Part shown: positions 22,183-31,152 of the stretch, piece after piece | How the letters are laid out: every line of letters starts with the position of its first letter | Position numbering within the stretch: position 1 is the first letter of the stretch | NCBI GenBank assembly: GCA_903924955.1 | Contig: CAIYDK010000105.1 | Location: forward strand, 1-43,814 | Length of the DNA: 43,814 bases | Direction of reading: 5' to 3' | Origin: an uncultured beta proteobacterium | Lineage (GTDB): Bacteria > Pseudomonadota > Gammaproteobacteria > Burkholderiales > Burkholderiaceae_C | Position numbers and translations under genes: made by a program | Notes under the pieces: model-generated | Databases searched by the model: none | Told to the model about the DNA's origin: nothing | The model's input: only the letters and a program-made list of their open reading frames with translations

Positions 22183-22386
22183 TCAAGCGGGCTCGTTAGG
22201 GTCCAACTCACGCTCCACCCTCGCAATAGCATCACGTAAAGCCAATCGACGCTTCTTCAAACGACGAATCATTAGTTCGTCAACAGGTGCATCGGTCGCG
22301 GCCCGATCGATCATGGCATCGAGATCAGCATGCTCAATCCGCAGTTCAATCAGGTGGCGCTCGGGCGAATGAAGATTAATTAACAA
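22183..22386 (-). CDS. YdcH/DUF465 family small protein
   Basis: 67 residues forming two helices of high charge: ERHLIELRIEHADLDAMIDR, then DELMIRRLKKRRLALRDAIARVERELDP. This is the DUF465 (YdcH) pattern. Function unknown; the family is a small cytoplasmic helical hairpin. The only start in frame is TTG at 22386, without a clear ribosome binding site. It precedes the DinG-like helicase with no gap, so the two are likely cotranscribed. Confidence 0.8.
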   Translation of the reverse strand: MLINLHSPERHLIELRIEHADLDAMIDRAATDAPVDELMIRRLKKRRLALRDAIARVERELDPNEPA

Positions 22387-22497
22387 AGGGAATTGGGGGA
22401 AAGTACGGGGTTAAACTACGATGCAGGGAATCTCGCGTACTTGATAATACGACCTAAAGGTCCTTTTGCAGAAAGTATTGCTTCACAGCAACCCAAC

Positions 22498-23262
22498 ATG
22501 GCCACCGGCTACAGACTCACTGCTTCCACAGGAATACACAAGGGCGACCGAGAGTATCAGCAAGATCAAATTGCGCTTTTGAAGCATCCGCGCGTCAATG
22601 GATGTATTCTTGCGGTCATCGCTGATGGTATGGGCGGGCGCAGTGGTGGACGCAAGGCGTCAGACCAGGTCATGATGACGGCCAGGCAGCTGTTCGAACG
22701 CTATGACCCGGACACCGACGATGCCGCCGCAACCCTGTCCCAAATCGTACAGGAAGCGCATATCGTTATTAAATTAACGGCAATCTCATCGGAAGAGGAG
22801 CCCCACAGCACGCTTGCCGCCTTTCTGATCAATGCAAAAGGCGACTGCCATTGGGCCCATACTGGCGATTCGCGGATTTACCACTATAACGGCAGCCGCT
22901 TCGTCAAACGGACTATGGACCACTCGTATGTGCAAGCGCTGGTCAACCGGGGCGAAATCACGGAAGAGCAGGCCACTGTTCACCCTCAATCGAACATCCT
23001 GATGGGATGCCTGGGGACCGAAAACGATCCTCCGGTTGATTTTCACTTCATTCCCCAGTTGCGGCCTGGCGACGTGCTGATGGCCTGCAGTGACGGGGTG
23101 TGGCACTACTTCAACACGGGTGAATTGGGATCAGTTCTGTCCACACTTTCAGCGCGCGAAGCGACCGAATTTTTGATTGAAAAGGCCCGTTCGCGCGGCC
23201 GTGGCGGTGGTGACAATTTGTCCATCGTTGTGGTCAAACTTGAGCCACTCACATCAACCTGA
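22498..23262 (+). CDS. PP2C-family serine/threonine phosphatase
   Basis: 254 residues. The metal-binding motifs of PP2C phosphatases are present: GDREYQQDQ (motif 1), IADGMGGRSGG (Asp43), WAHTGDSRIYHY, ACSDGVWHY and GGGDNLSIVVV. It is a stand-alone soluble catalytic domain, like Stp1/PrpC-type enzymes that reverse Hanks-kinase phosphorylation or control type VI secretion. No kinase or FHA gene is nearby, so the substrate is unknown. I chose the ATG at 22498 because MATGYRLTASTGIHKGDRE matches family N-termini; the frame is open back to a TTG at 22393. It ends exactly where the convergent gene at 23263 ends. Confidence 0.88.
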   Translation: MATGYRLTASTGIHKGDREYQQDQIALLKHPRVNGCILAVIADGMGGRSGGRKASDQVMMTARQLFERYDPDTDDAAATLSQIVQEAHIVIKLTAISSEEEPHSTLAAFLINAKGDCHWAHTGDSRIYHYNGSRFVKRTMDHSYVQALVNRGEITEEQATVHPQSNILMGCLGTENDPPVDFHFIPQLRPGDVLMACSDGVWHYFNTGELGSVLSTLSAREATEFLIEKARSRGRGGGDNLSIVVVKLEPLTST

Positions 23263-23880
23263 TTATGGAGCCTGCGGAAGCGGAGCACTGCCATTGGATT
23301 TGTCGAGTAGGCGCTTTTCCCGGTCAAGTCGGCGTTGCTCGGCAGCGCGTTGTTTTTCGGCGTAAGCCTCCCTGTTGCTTTCCATCGATGCGGCATCCAA
23401 CCCGGATGCCGTTTTTTTGACTGCAGCAGCAGGCGCTTCCCTTTTCCCCTGACTTTCGTGGTTTAGTACTTTCTCATTCAGTGTTTTTTGCCGCTGTTCT
23501 AGCGTCGCACCATCATGAGAAGTTTGCACTTCTGACTCCCGCTGCGCCCTTTCAGTCGCTTTGTCCTGGCTTCGCTGAAGTTGCTCGGCTCCTTTCTGAT
23601 GCCTATCCACTTCGTTGAGGCGGGCTTCTTGACGTTTCAAGTCGGCCAGCATCTCCCGACGCCGTACACCCACTTCATTCTGACAATCGGTGACGGCAAA
23701 GCGGGTCGAACAGGCCGCGTCCTGTGCTGAAAGTTCAGCCAGTTTCTCCTTACGCACGGCATCAATGCGCTGGCGCTGCACATCGACATTTCCAACTGCC
23801 GGTTCGCCGATTGCCTCAGCCTGGGCTCTCACTGAAAACAGGGCCCAAGCCAGCACAATTAATAGCCTCGCCTTGCTCAT
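23263..23880 (-). CDS. Exported coiled-coil protein of unknown function
   Basis: 205 residues. A signal peptide (about 1-22, MSKARLLIVLAWALFSVRAQA) is followed by an almost wholly charged helical protein rich in Gln, Glu, Arg, Lys and Ala, probably a coiled coil. Two cysteines lie in DAACSTRFAVTDCQNEV (about 54-67), which could form a disulfide. I do not recognise a named domain, although Comamonadaceae have similar periplasmic proteins next to zapE as far as I recall. It overlaps zapE by 4 nt (ATGA), so it is likely expressed with it. Its stop abuts the PP2C gene stop with no spacer. Confidence 0.75.
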   Translation of the reverse strand: MSKARLLIVLAWALFSVRAQAEAIGEPAVGNVDVQRQRIDAVRKEKLAELSAQDAACSTRFAVTDCQNEVGVRRREMLADLKRQEARLNEVDRHQKGAEQLQRSQDKATERAQRESEVQTSHDGATLEQRQKTLNEKVLNHESQGKREAPAAAVKKTASGLDAASMESNREAYAEKQRAAEQRRLDREKRLLDKSNGSAPLPQAP

Positions 23881-24974
23881 GTCAATCCAGTGTCGACCAT
23901 GCGCCGCTCCAGCGACAAGTATTCCTGCGTCTGCATCTCACTCAGGCGCGACACGGTTCGTGGAAATTCATGCGCCATCGGGCCTTCGGTATACAACTCG
24001 GCCGGCACAACGGCCGCCGACATCACCAGCTTCACCCTGCGGTCATACAGCACGTCAATCAGCCAGGTAAAGCGACGCGCCTCAGAGGCCATGCGCAGGG
24101 GCATATGCGGCACATCGCTCAAAAATACGGTGTGAAACAGCGAGGCGATTTCCAGGTAGTCATTCTGTGATCGCGGTCCGCCGCACAGCGTCTTGAAGTC
24201 AAACCAGACCATACCACCGGCCTTTCTCTTGGCGAGAATTTTCCGGGATTCAATGTGCAGCACCGGGTCTTCGTCATGCGTTTCTTCCAGCACGTTGAAA
24301 GCCTGCTCCATTGCCGCATCGGCCTGCGGTCCGTTGGGAACATGGTAGAGCGTCAACGCCTCCAGTGTTCGCCGGCGATAGTCAGTCCCGTTGTCAACGT
24401 TGATGACTTCCAGGCGCGCGTTGAGCAAGGCAATAGCCGGCAGAATACGATCGCGGTGCAAACCTCCGGGGTACAGGCCGTCGGGCTTGAAGTTGGAGGT
24501 CGTGACAAAGCCCACGCCGTTGTCAAACAGCGCTGTCAACAATCGGTGCAGGATCATTGCATCGGTAATGTCAGCCACATGGAATTCATCAAAACAAATC
24601 AAGCGAAAGCGCTTGGACATACGCTTGGCCAACTCATCCAGCGGATTGACTGTGCCCTGCAGGTCCGACAGCTCACGGTGCACCTCGCGCATGAACTCAT
24701 GAAAGTGCAGCCGCGTCTTGCGCTTGAGGGGGACTGCGTTGTAAAAGCAATCCATGAGAAAGCTCTTGCCCCGCCCGACTCCGCCAAACATATAAACGCC
24801 CCGTGGAATGTCGGGGCGGTTGATCAGCTTTTTCAACGCGTTGGAGCGCTTCTCTTTGTACGCTGTCCACTCTTGCGCGCAGCGCTCCAGCTCCTCGACC
24901 GCACGCAACTGAGCCGGGTCAGCCGTATAACCCCGGATGGCCAGTTCGGCTTCGTAGATCTGCTTGACAGTCAA
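23877..24974 (-). CDS. zapE: Cell division ATPase ZapE (AFG1-like)
   Basis: 365 residues, AFG1/ZapE family AAA-type ATPase. It has Walker A FGGVGRGKSFLMDCFY (about 63-78), Walker B RLICFDEFHVADITDAMILHRL, a sensor segment GVGFVTTSNFKPDGLYPGGLHRDRILPAI, and the C-terminal AFG1 segment FTWLIDVLYDRRVKLVMSAA. ZapE associates with the divisome and affects FtsZ rings under stress in E. coli; the mitochondrial homolog acts in respiratory complex quality control. Location after lpdA in the odh cluster is typical for Comamonadaceae. Confidence 0.93.
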   Translation of the reverse strand: MTVKQIYEAELAIRGYTADPAQLRAVEELERCAQEWTAYKEKRSNALKKLINRPDIPRGVYMFGGVGRGKSFLMDCFYNAVPLKRKTRLHFHEFMREVHRELSDLQGTVNPLDELAKRMSKRFRLICFDEFHVADITDAMILHRLLTALFDNGVGFVTTSNFKPDGLYPGGLHRDRILPAIALLNARLEVINVDNGTDYRRRTLEALTLYHVPNGPQADAAMEQAFNVLEETHDEDPVLHIESRKILAKRKAGGMVWFDFKTLCGGPRSQNDYLEIASLFHTVFLSDVPHMPLRMASEARRFTWLIDVLYDRRVKLVMSAAVVPAELYTEGPMAHEFPRTVSRLSEMQTQEYLSLERRMVDTGLT

Positions 24975-24991
24975 GATGGCAACTCCAGGTT

Positions 24992-25045
24992 GCTATAGTT
25001 TAAATAGCTGCCAGCGCCCGATTGACGGGGGCTAGCAGCTATTTT
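24992..25045 (-). repeat. Interspersed palindromic repeat, copy 2 (lpdA/zapE gap)
   Basis: Occupies most of the 83-bp gap between lpdA and zapE. On the minus strand it reads AAAATAGCTGCTAGCCCCCGT, then a CAGCTATTT...ATAGC hairpin (GCTAT at 24992-24996 pairing with ATAGC at 25004-25008). A longer inverted repeat, AAATAGCTGCCAGC at 25002-25015 with GCTAGCAGCTATTT at 25031-25044 (one mismatch), is specific to this copy. Same family as the copies at 188, 27359, 36769 and 39117. Confidence 0.72.
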
Positions 25046-25057
25046 CATCCACAATAC

Positions 25058-26485
25058 TCAAAAGTTCAATGTGCGCTTGTCAACCGCCAGAGCAGCTTCC
25101 TTGGTGGCTTCGCTCAAGGATGGGTGCGCATGGCAAATGCGGGCGATATCCTCGGCACTGGCCTTGAACTCCATAGCCACAACCGCCTCGGAAATCAGCT
25201 CGCTAGCTTGCGGACCCACGATGTGCACACCCAGGATCTCGTCCGTCGTGGCATCTGCCAAGAACTTGACGAAGCCGGTGGTATCGCCCAGCGCGCGAGC
25301 GCGGCCGTTGGCAAGAAACGGGAATGAGCCTGCCTTGTAGGCTACGCCATCGGCCTTGAGTTGCTGCTCGGTGCGACCGACCCACGCAATCTCGGGGCTG
25401 GTGTAGATCACCCAAGGAATGGTATTGAAGTTGACGTGGCCGTGCTGGCCGGCAATGCGCTCGGCCACCGCAACGCCCTCTTCCTCCGCCTTGTGTGCCA
25501 GCATGGGGCCGCGCACCACGTCGCCCACCGCCCAGACGCCAGCCAAATTGGTCTTGCAATCGCCGTCCACCACAATGGCCCCACGCTCGTCCAGCGCTAG
25601 GCCCACCGCCTCTGCATTCAAACCAATGGTGTTGGGTACACGGCCAATCGAGATGATCAGCTTGTCCACGTCCAGCGCCAGTGCTTCGCCCTTGGCGCTC
25701 GTGTAGGCAATGGATACGCCTTTCTTGCTGGACTTGATGTCGCCCACGGTCACGCCCAACTCGATCTTGAGACCCTGCTTGGTGAATGCCTTGTGAGCCT
25801 CTTTGGCGACCTGCTCGTCCACCGCGCCCAGGAAAGTGGGCAAACCTTCGAGAATCGTGACTTCCGCACCCAGACGGCGCCAGACCGAGCCCATTTCCAG
25901 GCCGATGACGCCCGAGCCGATCAAGCCCAGCTTCTTGGGAACCGCGCCAATACGCAAGGCACCGTCGTTGGACAGGATGCGCTCTTCGTCAAACGGCGTG
26001 CCCGGCAAGGCGCGAGCGTTAGAACCGGTAGCGATGATGATCTGCTTACCCAGAATGGATTCTTCAGTCGCACCTGCCACGTTGATAACGTAGCCGCCGT
26101 CTGCTGCCTTGACGAACGAACCCCGCCCGTGAAAGAACGCGATCTTGTTCTTCTTCAACAGGTACTGGATACCGTCGTTATTCTGCTTGACGACCATGTC
26201 CTTACGGGCAACCATCTTGGCCACGTCCATGCTCACGCCCTTGACCGCAATGCCGTGCTCGGCAAAGTGGTGGTTGGCGTGGTCAAAGTGCTCGCTCGAT
26301 TGCAGCAGAGCCTTGGAGGGAATGCATCCGACATTGGTACAGGTGCCTCCGAGCGCGGGGCCGCCCTTTTCGTTCTTCCACTCGTCGATACAGGCCACTT
26401 CAAAGCCCAGTTGGGCGGCGCGAATGGCGGCGATATAGCCACCGGGGCCACCACCAATAACGATCACATCAAATTGTTTACTCAT
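25058..26485 (-). CDS. lpdA: Dihydrolipoyl dehydrogenase (E3)
   Basis: 475 residues, FAD-dependent E3 component shared by 2-oxo acid dehydrogenases. It has the FAD-binding [17 protein letters not shown] (about 11-27), redox-active disulfide Cys49/Cys54 in [13 protein letters not shown], the NAD-binding [21 protein letters not shown], and the C-terminal catalytic His in [16 protein letters not shown]. It is the third gene of the sucA-sucB-lpdA operon, so its main partner here is 2-oxoglutarate dehydrogenase. The start at 26485 has AGGAAA upstream. It is separated from sucB by a 121-bp gap holding a large inverted repeat. Confidence 0.97.
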   Translation of the reverse strand: MSKQFDVIVIGGGPGGYIAAIRAAQLGFEVACIDEWKNEKGGPALGGTCTNVGCIPSKALLQSSEHFDHANHHFAEHGIAVKGVSMDVAKMVARKDMVVKQNNDGIQYLLKKNKIAFFHGRGSFVKAADGGYVINVAGATEESILGKQIIIATGSNARALPGTPFDEERILSNDGALRIGAVPKKLGLIGSGVIGLEMGSVWRRLGAEVTILEGLPTFLGAVDEQVAKEAHKAFTKQGLKIELGVTVGDIKSSKKGVSIAYTSAKGEALALDVDKLIISIGRVPNTIGLNAEAVGLALDERGAIVVDGDCKTNLAGVWAVGDVVRGPMLAHKAEEEGVAVAERIAGQHGHVNFNTIPWVIYTSPEIAWVGRTEQQLKADGVAYKAGSFPFLANGRARALGDTTGFVKFLADATTDEILGVHIVGPQASELISEAVVAMEFKASAEDIARICHAHPSLSEATKEAALAVDKRTLNF

Positions 26486-26497
26486 ACATTTTCCTAG

Positions 26498-26586
26498 GAG
26501 TCTGGGCGGCAGAGGGTTCTGCGCAGGTAAAGGAGGAGCCCGAAGGGGCGGGGGACACGGAGCAGAGCCCTCTGCTGCTCAGACTC
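26498..26586. repeat. 25-bp imperfect inverted repeat between sucB and lpdA
   Basis: Left arm 26498-26522 and right arm 26562-26586 are inverted complements at 22 of 25 positions, with a 39-nt loop that is Gly/purine rich on the plus strand (AAAGGAGGAGCC). All three mismatches would be G-U pairs in plus-strand RNA but A-C mismatches in the operon (minus-strand) RNA. No target-site duplication was seen at the ends. It could be an mRNA-processing or stability stem, an attenuator, or a small mobile palindromic element. Confidence 0.7.
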
Positions 26587-26606
26587 CGGGTATGTCCCGC
26601 AGGGAT

Positions 26607-27866
26607 TCAGATATCAAACAATAGGCGGGCGGGGTCTTCCAACGCTTCCTTCATGGCCACCAGGCCCAGGACGGCTTCGCGGCCGTCGATGATGCGGTGG
26701 TCGTAGGACATGGCAAAGTAGTTCATGGGGCGAACCACCACCTGCCCGTTTTCCACCATGGCCCGATCCTTGGTGGCGTGCACGCCCAGAATGGCCGACT
26801 GCGGTGGGTTGATGATAGGGGTCGACATCATGGAGCCAAAGGTTCCGCCATTCGAGATGGAGAAAGTGCCACCAGTCATATCTTCAATGCCCAGTTTGCC
26901 GTCTTTGGCTTTTTGGCCAAACTCGGCAATCTTCTTCTCGATCTCGGCAAAGCTCATCTGGTCAGCGTTGCGCAGAATGGGCACAACAAGGCCACGTGGC
27001 GATCCTACGGCGATACCGATGTCAAAGTAGCCGTGGTAGACGATGTCGTTGCCATCCACCGACGCGTTGAGCACCGGAAACTTCTTCAATGCATGCACAG
27101 CGGCTTTGACGAAGAAGCTCATGAATCCCAGCTTAACGCCGTGTTCCTTCTCGAAACGGTCTTGCATGCGCTTGCGCATGTCCATGACCGGAGCCATGTT
27201 GATCTCGTTGAACGTGGTCAGAATGGCATTGGTGCTCTGCGACTGCAACAGGCGCTCGGCCACGCGCGCACGCAGGCGGCTCATCGGCACGCGCTGCTCC
27301 GGGCGGTCGCCCAGGTTTAACGGAGCCGGTGCCGAAACTTGTGGCAATACTTTGGTCGGAGCCCCCGTAGGGATTGCGACTGTCGCTACTGTTTTAGTAG
27401 CAGAACCCGCAGCCACTGCGCCCAATACGTCACCCTTGGTGATACGACCGTCTTTCCCAGTGCCAGCAACGACGCTGGCGGACAGGTTATTGTCGGCCAA
27501 CAACTTGGCGGCAGCCGGCATGGCCACGCCGGCCTTGGAATTACCTGCAGGCGCAGTCGCCGCCGGCAAAGCTGCTACGGCAGCAGCCGGTGCAGCCGCT
27601 GGCGCGGCAACAGCTCCGGCAGTGCCTTCGGTATCGATGCGGGCGATGAGTTGCTCGGCGGCCACGGTAGCGCCATCGGCAACGACCAATTCCACCAGCA
27701 CACCAGCGCTTGGCGCAGGCACTTCCATCACAACCTTGTCGGTTTCGACTTCGATCAGGATTTCGTCAACACTGACAAAGTCGCCAACCTTCTTTTTCCA
27801 TTGCAGCAGGGTGGCCTCAGCCACAGACTCAGACAGCTGAGGAACTTTTACTTCTACGATTGCCAT
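26607..27866 (-). CDS. sucB: 2-oxoglutarate dehydrogenase E2, dihydrolipoamide succinyltransferase
   Basis: 419 residues. One lipoyl domain (1-75, lipoyl Lys44 in [12 protein letters not shown]) and an Ala/Pro-rich linker come first. The E3/E1-binding domain (about 115-150, [33 protein letters not shown]) is followed by a second linker and the catalytic acyltransferase domain ending in [33 protein letters not shown] with the HxxxD motif. It transfers the succinyl group to CoA in the TCA cycle. Residues 155-170 of the second linker are encoded by an interspersed repeat (27359-27402). It follows sucA by 42 bp with a GGAAAG ribosome binding site. Confidence 0.97.
   Translation of the reverse strand: MAIVEVKVPQLSESVAEATLLQWKKKVGDFVSVDEILIEVETDKVVMEVPAPSAGVLVELVVADGATVAAEQLIARIDTEGTAGAVAAPAAAPAAAVAALPAATAPAGNSKAGVAMPAAAKLLADNNLSASVVAGTGKDGRITKGDVLGAVAAGSATKTVATVAIPTGAPTKVLPQVSAPAPLNLGDRPEQRVPMSRLRARVAERLLQSQSTNAILTTFNEINMAPVMDMRKRMQDRFEKEHGVKLGFMSFFVKAAVHALKKFPVLNASVDGNDIVYHGYFDIGIAVGSPRGLVVPILRNADQMSFAEIEKKIAEFGQKAKDGKLGIEDMTGGTFSISNGGTFGSMMSTPIINPPQSAILGVHATKDRAMVENGQVVVRPMNYFAMSYDHRIIDGREAVLGLVAMKEALEDPARLLFDI
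27359..27402 (+). repeat. Interspersed palindromic repeat, copy 3 (inside sucB linker, opposite orientation)
   Basis: On the plus strand GAGCCCCCGTAGGGATTGCG is followed by a perfect hairpin GCTACT-GTTTT-AGTAGC at 27385-27401. Its order and spacing match the other copies, but it is oriented opposite to them and antisense to sucB. The sucB frame reads it as [16 protein letters not shown], in the flexible linker between the E3-binding and catalytic domains, where extra residues should be tolerated. Less similar to the consensus than the purL copies. Confidence 0.6.
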
Positions 27867-27908
27867 TTTGTTCTTTCCGAATTGTTTATACCGAGTGGTG
27901 CGTGAGCA

Positions 27909-30800
27909 TTACTTGCTCAGGACAAAGCCCTTGAGCTTGCCAAATGCGCCTTCAACCAATGATTTTTGCTGCTCCAGGTGCAGGTGCGAGTAGCCCACTG
28001 CGGGCGAAGCCGATGCCGCGCGTCCCGAGTAGCCCAGACGCTGACCGTCAGCCATGTTTTCGTGGATGTTGTGTTGGATGAAGAACCAGGCGCCCTGATT
28101 CTGTGGCTCATCCTGGCACCACACAATGTCTGTTGCATTCGGATATTTCTTCAACTCCGTCGCGAACGCCTTGTGCGGGAATGGATACAACTGTTCAACA
28201 CGGATGATGGCCACGTCTTCAATGCCTTTTTCCTCGCGCTTCTTGACCAGGTCGTAGTACACCTTGCCGGAGCAAGCCACCAGGCGCTTGACCTTGTCAG
28301 CCTTGAGTTCCTTGTTCTCTGGAATGACGGTCTGAAAGCCGCCCTTGATGAACTCGGACAGGGGTGAAGTTGCGTCCTTATTACGCAGCAACGATTTCGG
28401 TGTGAAGATAATCAGCGGCTTGCGCAGGTTACGAACCATCTGACGACGCAACACGTGGAAAATCTGGCTCGCGGTCGTGGGCTGCACGATCTGCATATTG
28501 GCATCTGCCGCCAACTGCATGAAGCGCTCCAGTCGCGCCGAACTGTGCTCGGGTCCCTGGCCTTCATAGCCGTGCGGCAACATCAAGGTAATACCATTGA
28601 CGCGACCCCATTTCACCTCGCCAGAGGCAATAAACTGGTCAATCACCACCTGCGCGCCGTTGGCGAAATCGCCAAACTGGGCTTCCCAGACCACTAAGGT
28701 GTTCGGGTCATTTGAAGCGTAGCCGTACTCATAGGCCAGAACGGCCTCTTCGGACAGGATCGAATCAATAACAACAAAAGGTGCCTGATTCTCGGCCACG
28801 TTTTCCAACGGCACATAGATACCGGCATCCCACTTTTCGCGGGCTTGATCGTGAATCACGGCATGGCGGTGGGTGAAGGTGCCGCGTCCGCTGTCCTCGC
28901 CAGACAATCGAACCGGGTAACCGCTGGCCACTAAAGTGGCAAAGGCCATGCTCTCGCCCATGCCCCAGTCCACATTCGCGTCTCCACGTCCCATGGCGGC
29001 ACGGTCATCGTAGACTTTCTTCACCAACGAGTGGGGCGTTACGCTGGCGGGCAGCACAGTCAGCTTTTCCACCAGCCGTTTCCACTCTGTCAATGGAATG
29101 GCGGTATCGCCCGCGTCGGTCCATTTCTTGCCCAGGAAGGGTGACCAATCCACAGCGTACTTGCTCTTGAAGTTGGTCAGCACAGGGTCTACTGTGTGAA
29201 TGCCAGCATCCATGGCAGCGCGGTAGGCCTTAACCATATCCTCGCCCAGCGTCTCACCCAGGCCTTGTGCTGACAACTTGTCGGCGTACAACTTGCGTGT
29301 GCCGGGATGGGCTGCAATCTTCTTGTACATCAGCGGCTGCGTCAGCATGGGCGTGTCTTGTTCGTTGTGGCCCAGCTTGCGAAAGCACGTGATGTCCACC
29401 ACCACGTCCTGGCGGAATTCCAGGCGGAACTCCAGCGCCAGTTGCGTGGCCAGAACCACCGCTTCGGGGTCGTCACCGTTGACGTGCAGCACAGGAGACT
29501 CGACCATCTTCACGATGTCCGTACAGAACGCACTCGAGCGCATATCGCGCGGGTCGGACGTTGTGAAACCAATCTGGTTATTGATGATGATGTGCACCGT
29601 ACCACCGGTTGCGTAGCCGCGGGTTTGTGCCAGACACAGGGTTTCCTGGTTGACGCCCTGGCCACCAAAGGCGGCGTCGCCATGCACCAGCACCGGCAGC
29701 ACCTGATTGCCCAGCGTATCGCCACGACGGTCCATGCGCGCACGCACCGACCCCTCCACCACCGGATTAACAATTTCCAAGTGCGAGGGGTTGAACGCCA
29801 AGGACAGATGAACCGGTCCACCGGAGGTCGATACATCGGAACTGAAGCCCTGGTGGTACTTCACGTCACCTGCGGGCAAATCTTCGGGCGCGGTGTGATC
29901 AAACTCGGCAAATAGGTCGCCCGGCATCTTGCCCAGGGTGTTGACCAGCACGTTCAGTCGCCCGCGGTGGGCCATGCCGATGACGATCTCCTGCACGCCC
30001 TTGGCGCCAGCCTGCTGGATCAATTCGTCCATAGAGGCAATAAAGCTCTCTCCGCCTTCGAGCGAGAAACGTTTCTGCCCCACGTACTTCGTATGCAGGA
30101 AGCGCTCCAGGCCTTCAGCTGCAGTCAAACGGTCCAGAATATGTTTCTTCTTTTCAGCAGTGAAATGCGGCTTGCTGCGAACCGACTCCAGTTTCTGCTG
30201 CCACCAGCGCTTCTGGTTCTGATCCGTGGTGTACATGAACTCGGCACCAAGAGTGCCGCAGTATGTCTCGCGCAAGGCATTCATCAGGTCGCGCAAACTC
30301 ATGGTATCGCGGCCAAAGAACGTGTTGCTGGTATTGAACACGGTTTCCTGGTCTGCATCGCTGAAACCGTAAAACGACAGTTCAAGCTCAGGAATATTGT
30401 CACGCTCGCGGCGCTTGAGCGGGTCCAGATCAGCCCAGCGGGCACCAACGTTGCGGTAGGCCGCAATCAATTGCTGCACAGCCGTGCGCTTACGGCCCAT
30501 CTCCGAGTCCGCGCCCGTTGCCATAACCACCCGAGTGCCACCTTGCTTGGCTCGCTCGGCGAAGGCATTGATCACAGGCAGGTGGGGAACGTCGCGTGCG
30601 TCGCTACCATCAACGGCGGGAACATTTTGCAGCGCGTCGAAATACTCACGCCACGTGTCAGTCACGCTTCCGGGATTGGCAAGGTAGTTTTCGTACATCT
30701 CTTCGACGTATGGCGCATTGCCACCGAAAAGGTACGTATTGCTGGCGTAGGCCTGGTAGACCGACGCGGGGCTCGTCTTCTGCGACGTAATTTCACTCAT
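27909..30800 (-). CDS. sucA: 2-oxoglutarate dehydrogenase E1
   Basis: 963 residues, normal length, thiamine-diphosphate decarboxylase component of the TCA-cycle complex. It has the N-terminal E2-binding segment NTYLFGGNAPYVEEMYENYLANPGSV in spirit (about 19-44), EIVIGMAHRGRLNVL, and the ThDP/Mg motif HGDAAFGGQGVNQE...IINNQIGFTTSDPRD. The transketolase-like central domain has LSGEDSGRGTFTHRHAVIHDQ and the C-terminus ends in CQDEPQNQGAWFFI. First gene of sucA-sucB-lpdA. The ATG at 30800 has GGAGG about 10 nt upstream, and a small palindrome lies just before that. Confidence 0.97.
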   Translation of the reverse strand: MSEITSQKTSPASVYQAYASNTYLFGGNAPYVEEMYENYLANPGSVTDTWREYFDALQNVPAVDGSDARDVPHLPVINAFAERAKQGGTRVVMATGADSEMGRKRTAVQQLIAAYRNVGARWADLDPLKRRERDNIPELELSFYGFSDADQETVFNTSNTFFGRDTMSLRDLMNALRETYCGTLGAEFMYTTDQNQKRWWQQKLESVRSKPHFTAEKKKHILDRLTAAEGLERFLHTKYVGQKRFSLEGGESFIASMDELIQQAGAKGVQEIVIGMAHRGRLNVLVNTLGKMPGDLFAEFDHTAPEDLPAGDVKYHQGFSSDVSTSGGPVHLSLAFNPSHLEIVNPVVEGSVRARMDRRGDTLGNQVLPVLVHGDAAFGGQGVNQETLCLAQTRGYATGGTVHIIINNQIGFTTSDPRDMRSSAFCTDIVKMVESPVLHVNGDDPEAVVLATQLALEFRLEFRQDVVVDITCFRKLGHNEQDTPMLTQPLMYKKIAAHPGTRKLYADKLSAQGLGETLGEDMVKAYRAAMDAGIHTVDPVLTNFKSKYAVDWSPFLGKKWTDAGDTAIPLTEWKRLVEKLTVLPASVTPHSLVKKVYDDRAAMGRGDANVDWGMGESMAFATLVASGYPVRLSGEDSGRGTFTHRHAVIHDQAREKWDAGIYVPLENVAENQAPFVVIDSILSEEAVLAYEYGYASNDPNTLVVWEAQFGDFANGAQVVIDQFIASGEVKWGRVNGITLMLPHGYEGQGPEHSSARLERFMQLAADANMQIVQPTTASQIFHVLRRQMVRNLRKPLIIFTPKSLLRNKDATSPLSEFIKGGFQTVIPENKELKADKVKRLVACSGKVYYDLVKKREEKGIEDVAIIRVEQLYPFPHKAFATELKKYPNATDIVWCQDEPQNQGAWFFIQHNIHENMADGQRLGYSGRAASASPAVGYSHLHLEQQKSLVEGAFGKLKGFVLSK

Positions 30801-31152
30801 ATTCCGCTGACCTCCGTTTCCCTTAGGGAAACATTAGCTGGTTAAGCTGTTTAAATTAACCTTCCGCGGCACGGCTGAACCGTTTAGCGGATGCGACTGT
30901 GGCGGGGGAAGGGCCTAGTTACAAATCCAATTGTGCCACCGATTGACATCAAGAAAATTTCAAGAAAATCGCTAACACGAGCGAAGTCTCACGGAGCGCC
31001 CTTACACATGGCTTGCGGCGCAAACAAATAGGGTGTATTTCCGTCGTGTTCATCCGTGAATGTATTCCCTGGCGGTGAAAAATGTGCAGCTTCGCGTGCA
31101 ATATGCTTAAATAGACCATAGCCGCTTCACCTCCTATGGGCGCCCTACTTCC
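30801..31152. other. 352-bp divergent intergenic region, sucA / mini rod protein
   Basis: No gene is supported here. It must hold the promoters of the sucA operon (minus) and of the mini rod protein gene (plus), but no strong -10/-35 pair was found on either strand. Seen in it are the sucA-leader palindrome (30816-30832), a tandem 11-bp near-duplicate TCAAGAAAATT/TCAAGAAAATC (30949-30970), and TGTATTTCC and TGTATTCCC words spaced 27 bp apart (31034 and 31061). No flagellar sigma-28 or sigma-54 consensus was found before the flagellar-like gene. Confidence 0.5.
30816..30832. promoter_or_regulatory. Palindrome in the sucA 5' leader
   Basis: GTTTCCC-TTA-GGGAAAC is a perfect 7-bp inverted repeat with a 3-nt loop. 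It lies directly upstream of the GGAGG ribosome binding site of sucA. It may be an RNA hairpin influencing translation or a protein-binding site; no regulator can be named from sequence. Confidence 0.4.

Noticed and set aside
29967-30845. Plus-strand open frame of about 290 codons opposite sucA
   Set aside because: Antisense to a fully conserved E1 gene; the product resembles nothing and starts inside sucA.
31081-31140. CACCTCCT before the mini rod gene as a ribosome binding site
   Set aside because: It has the polarity of the 16S rRNA 3' end itself (anti-Shine-Dalgarno), so it cannot pair with it.
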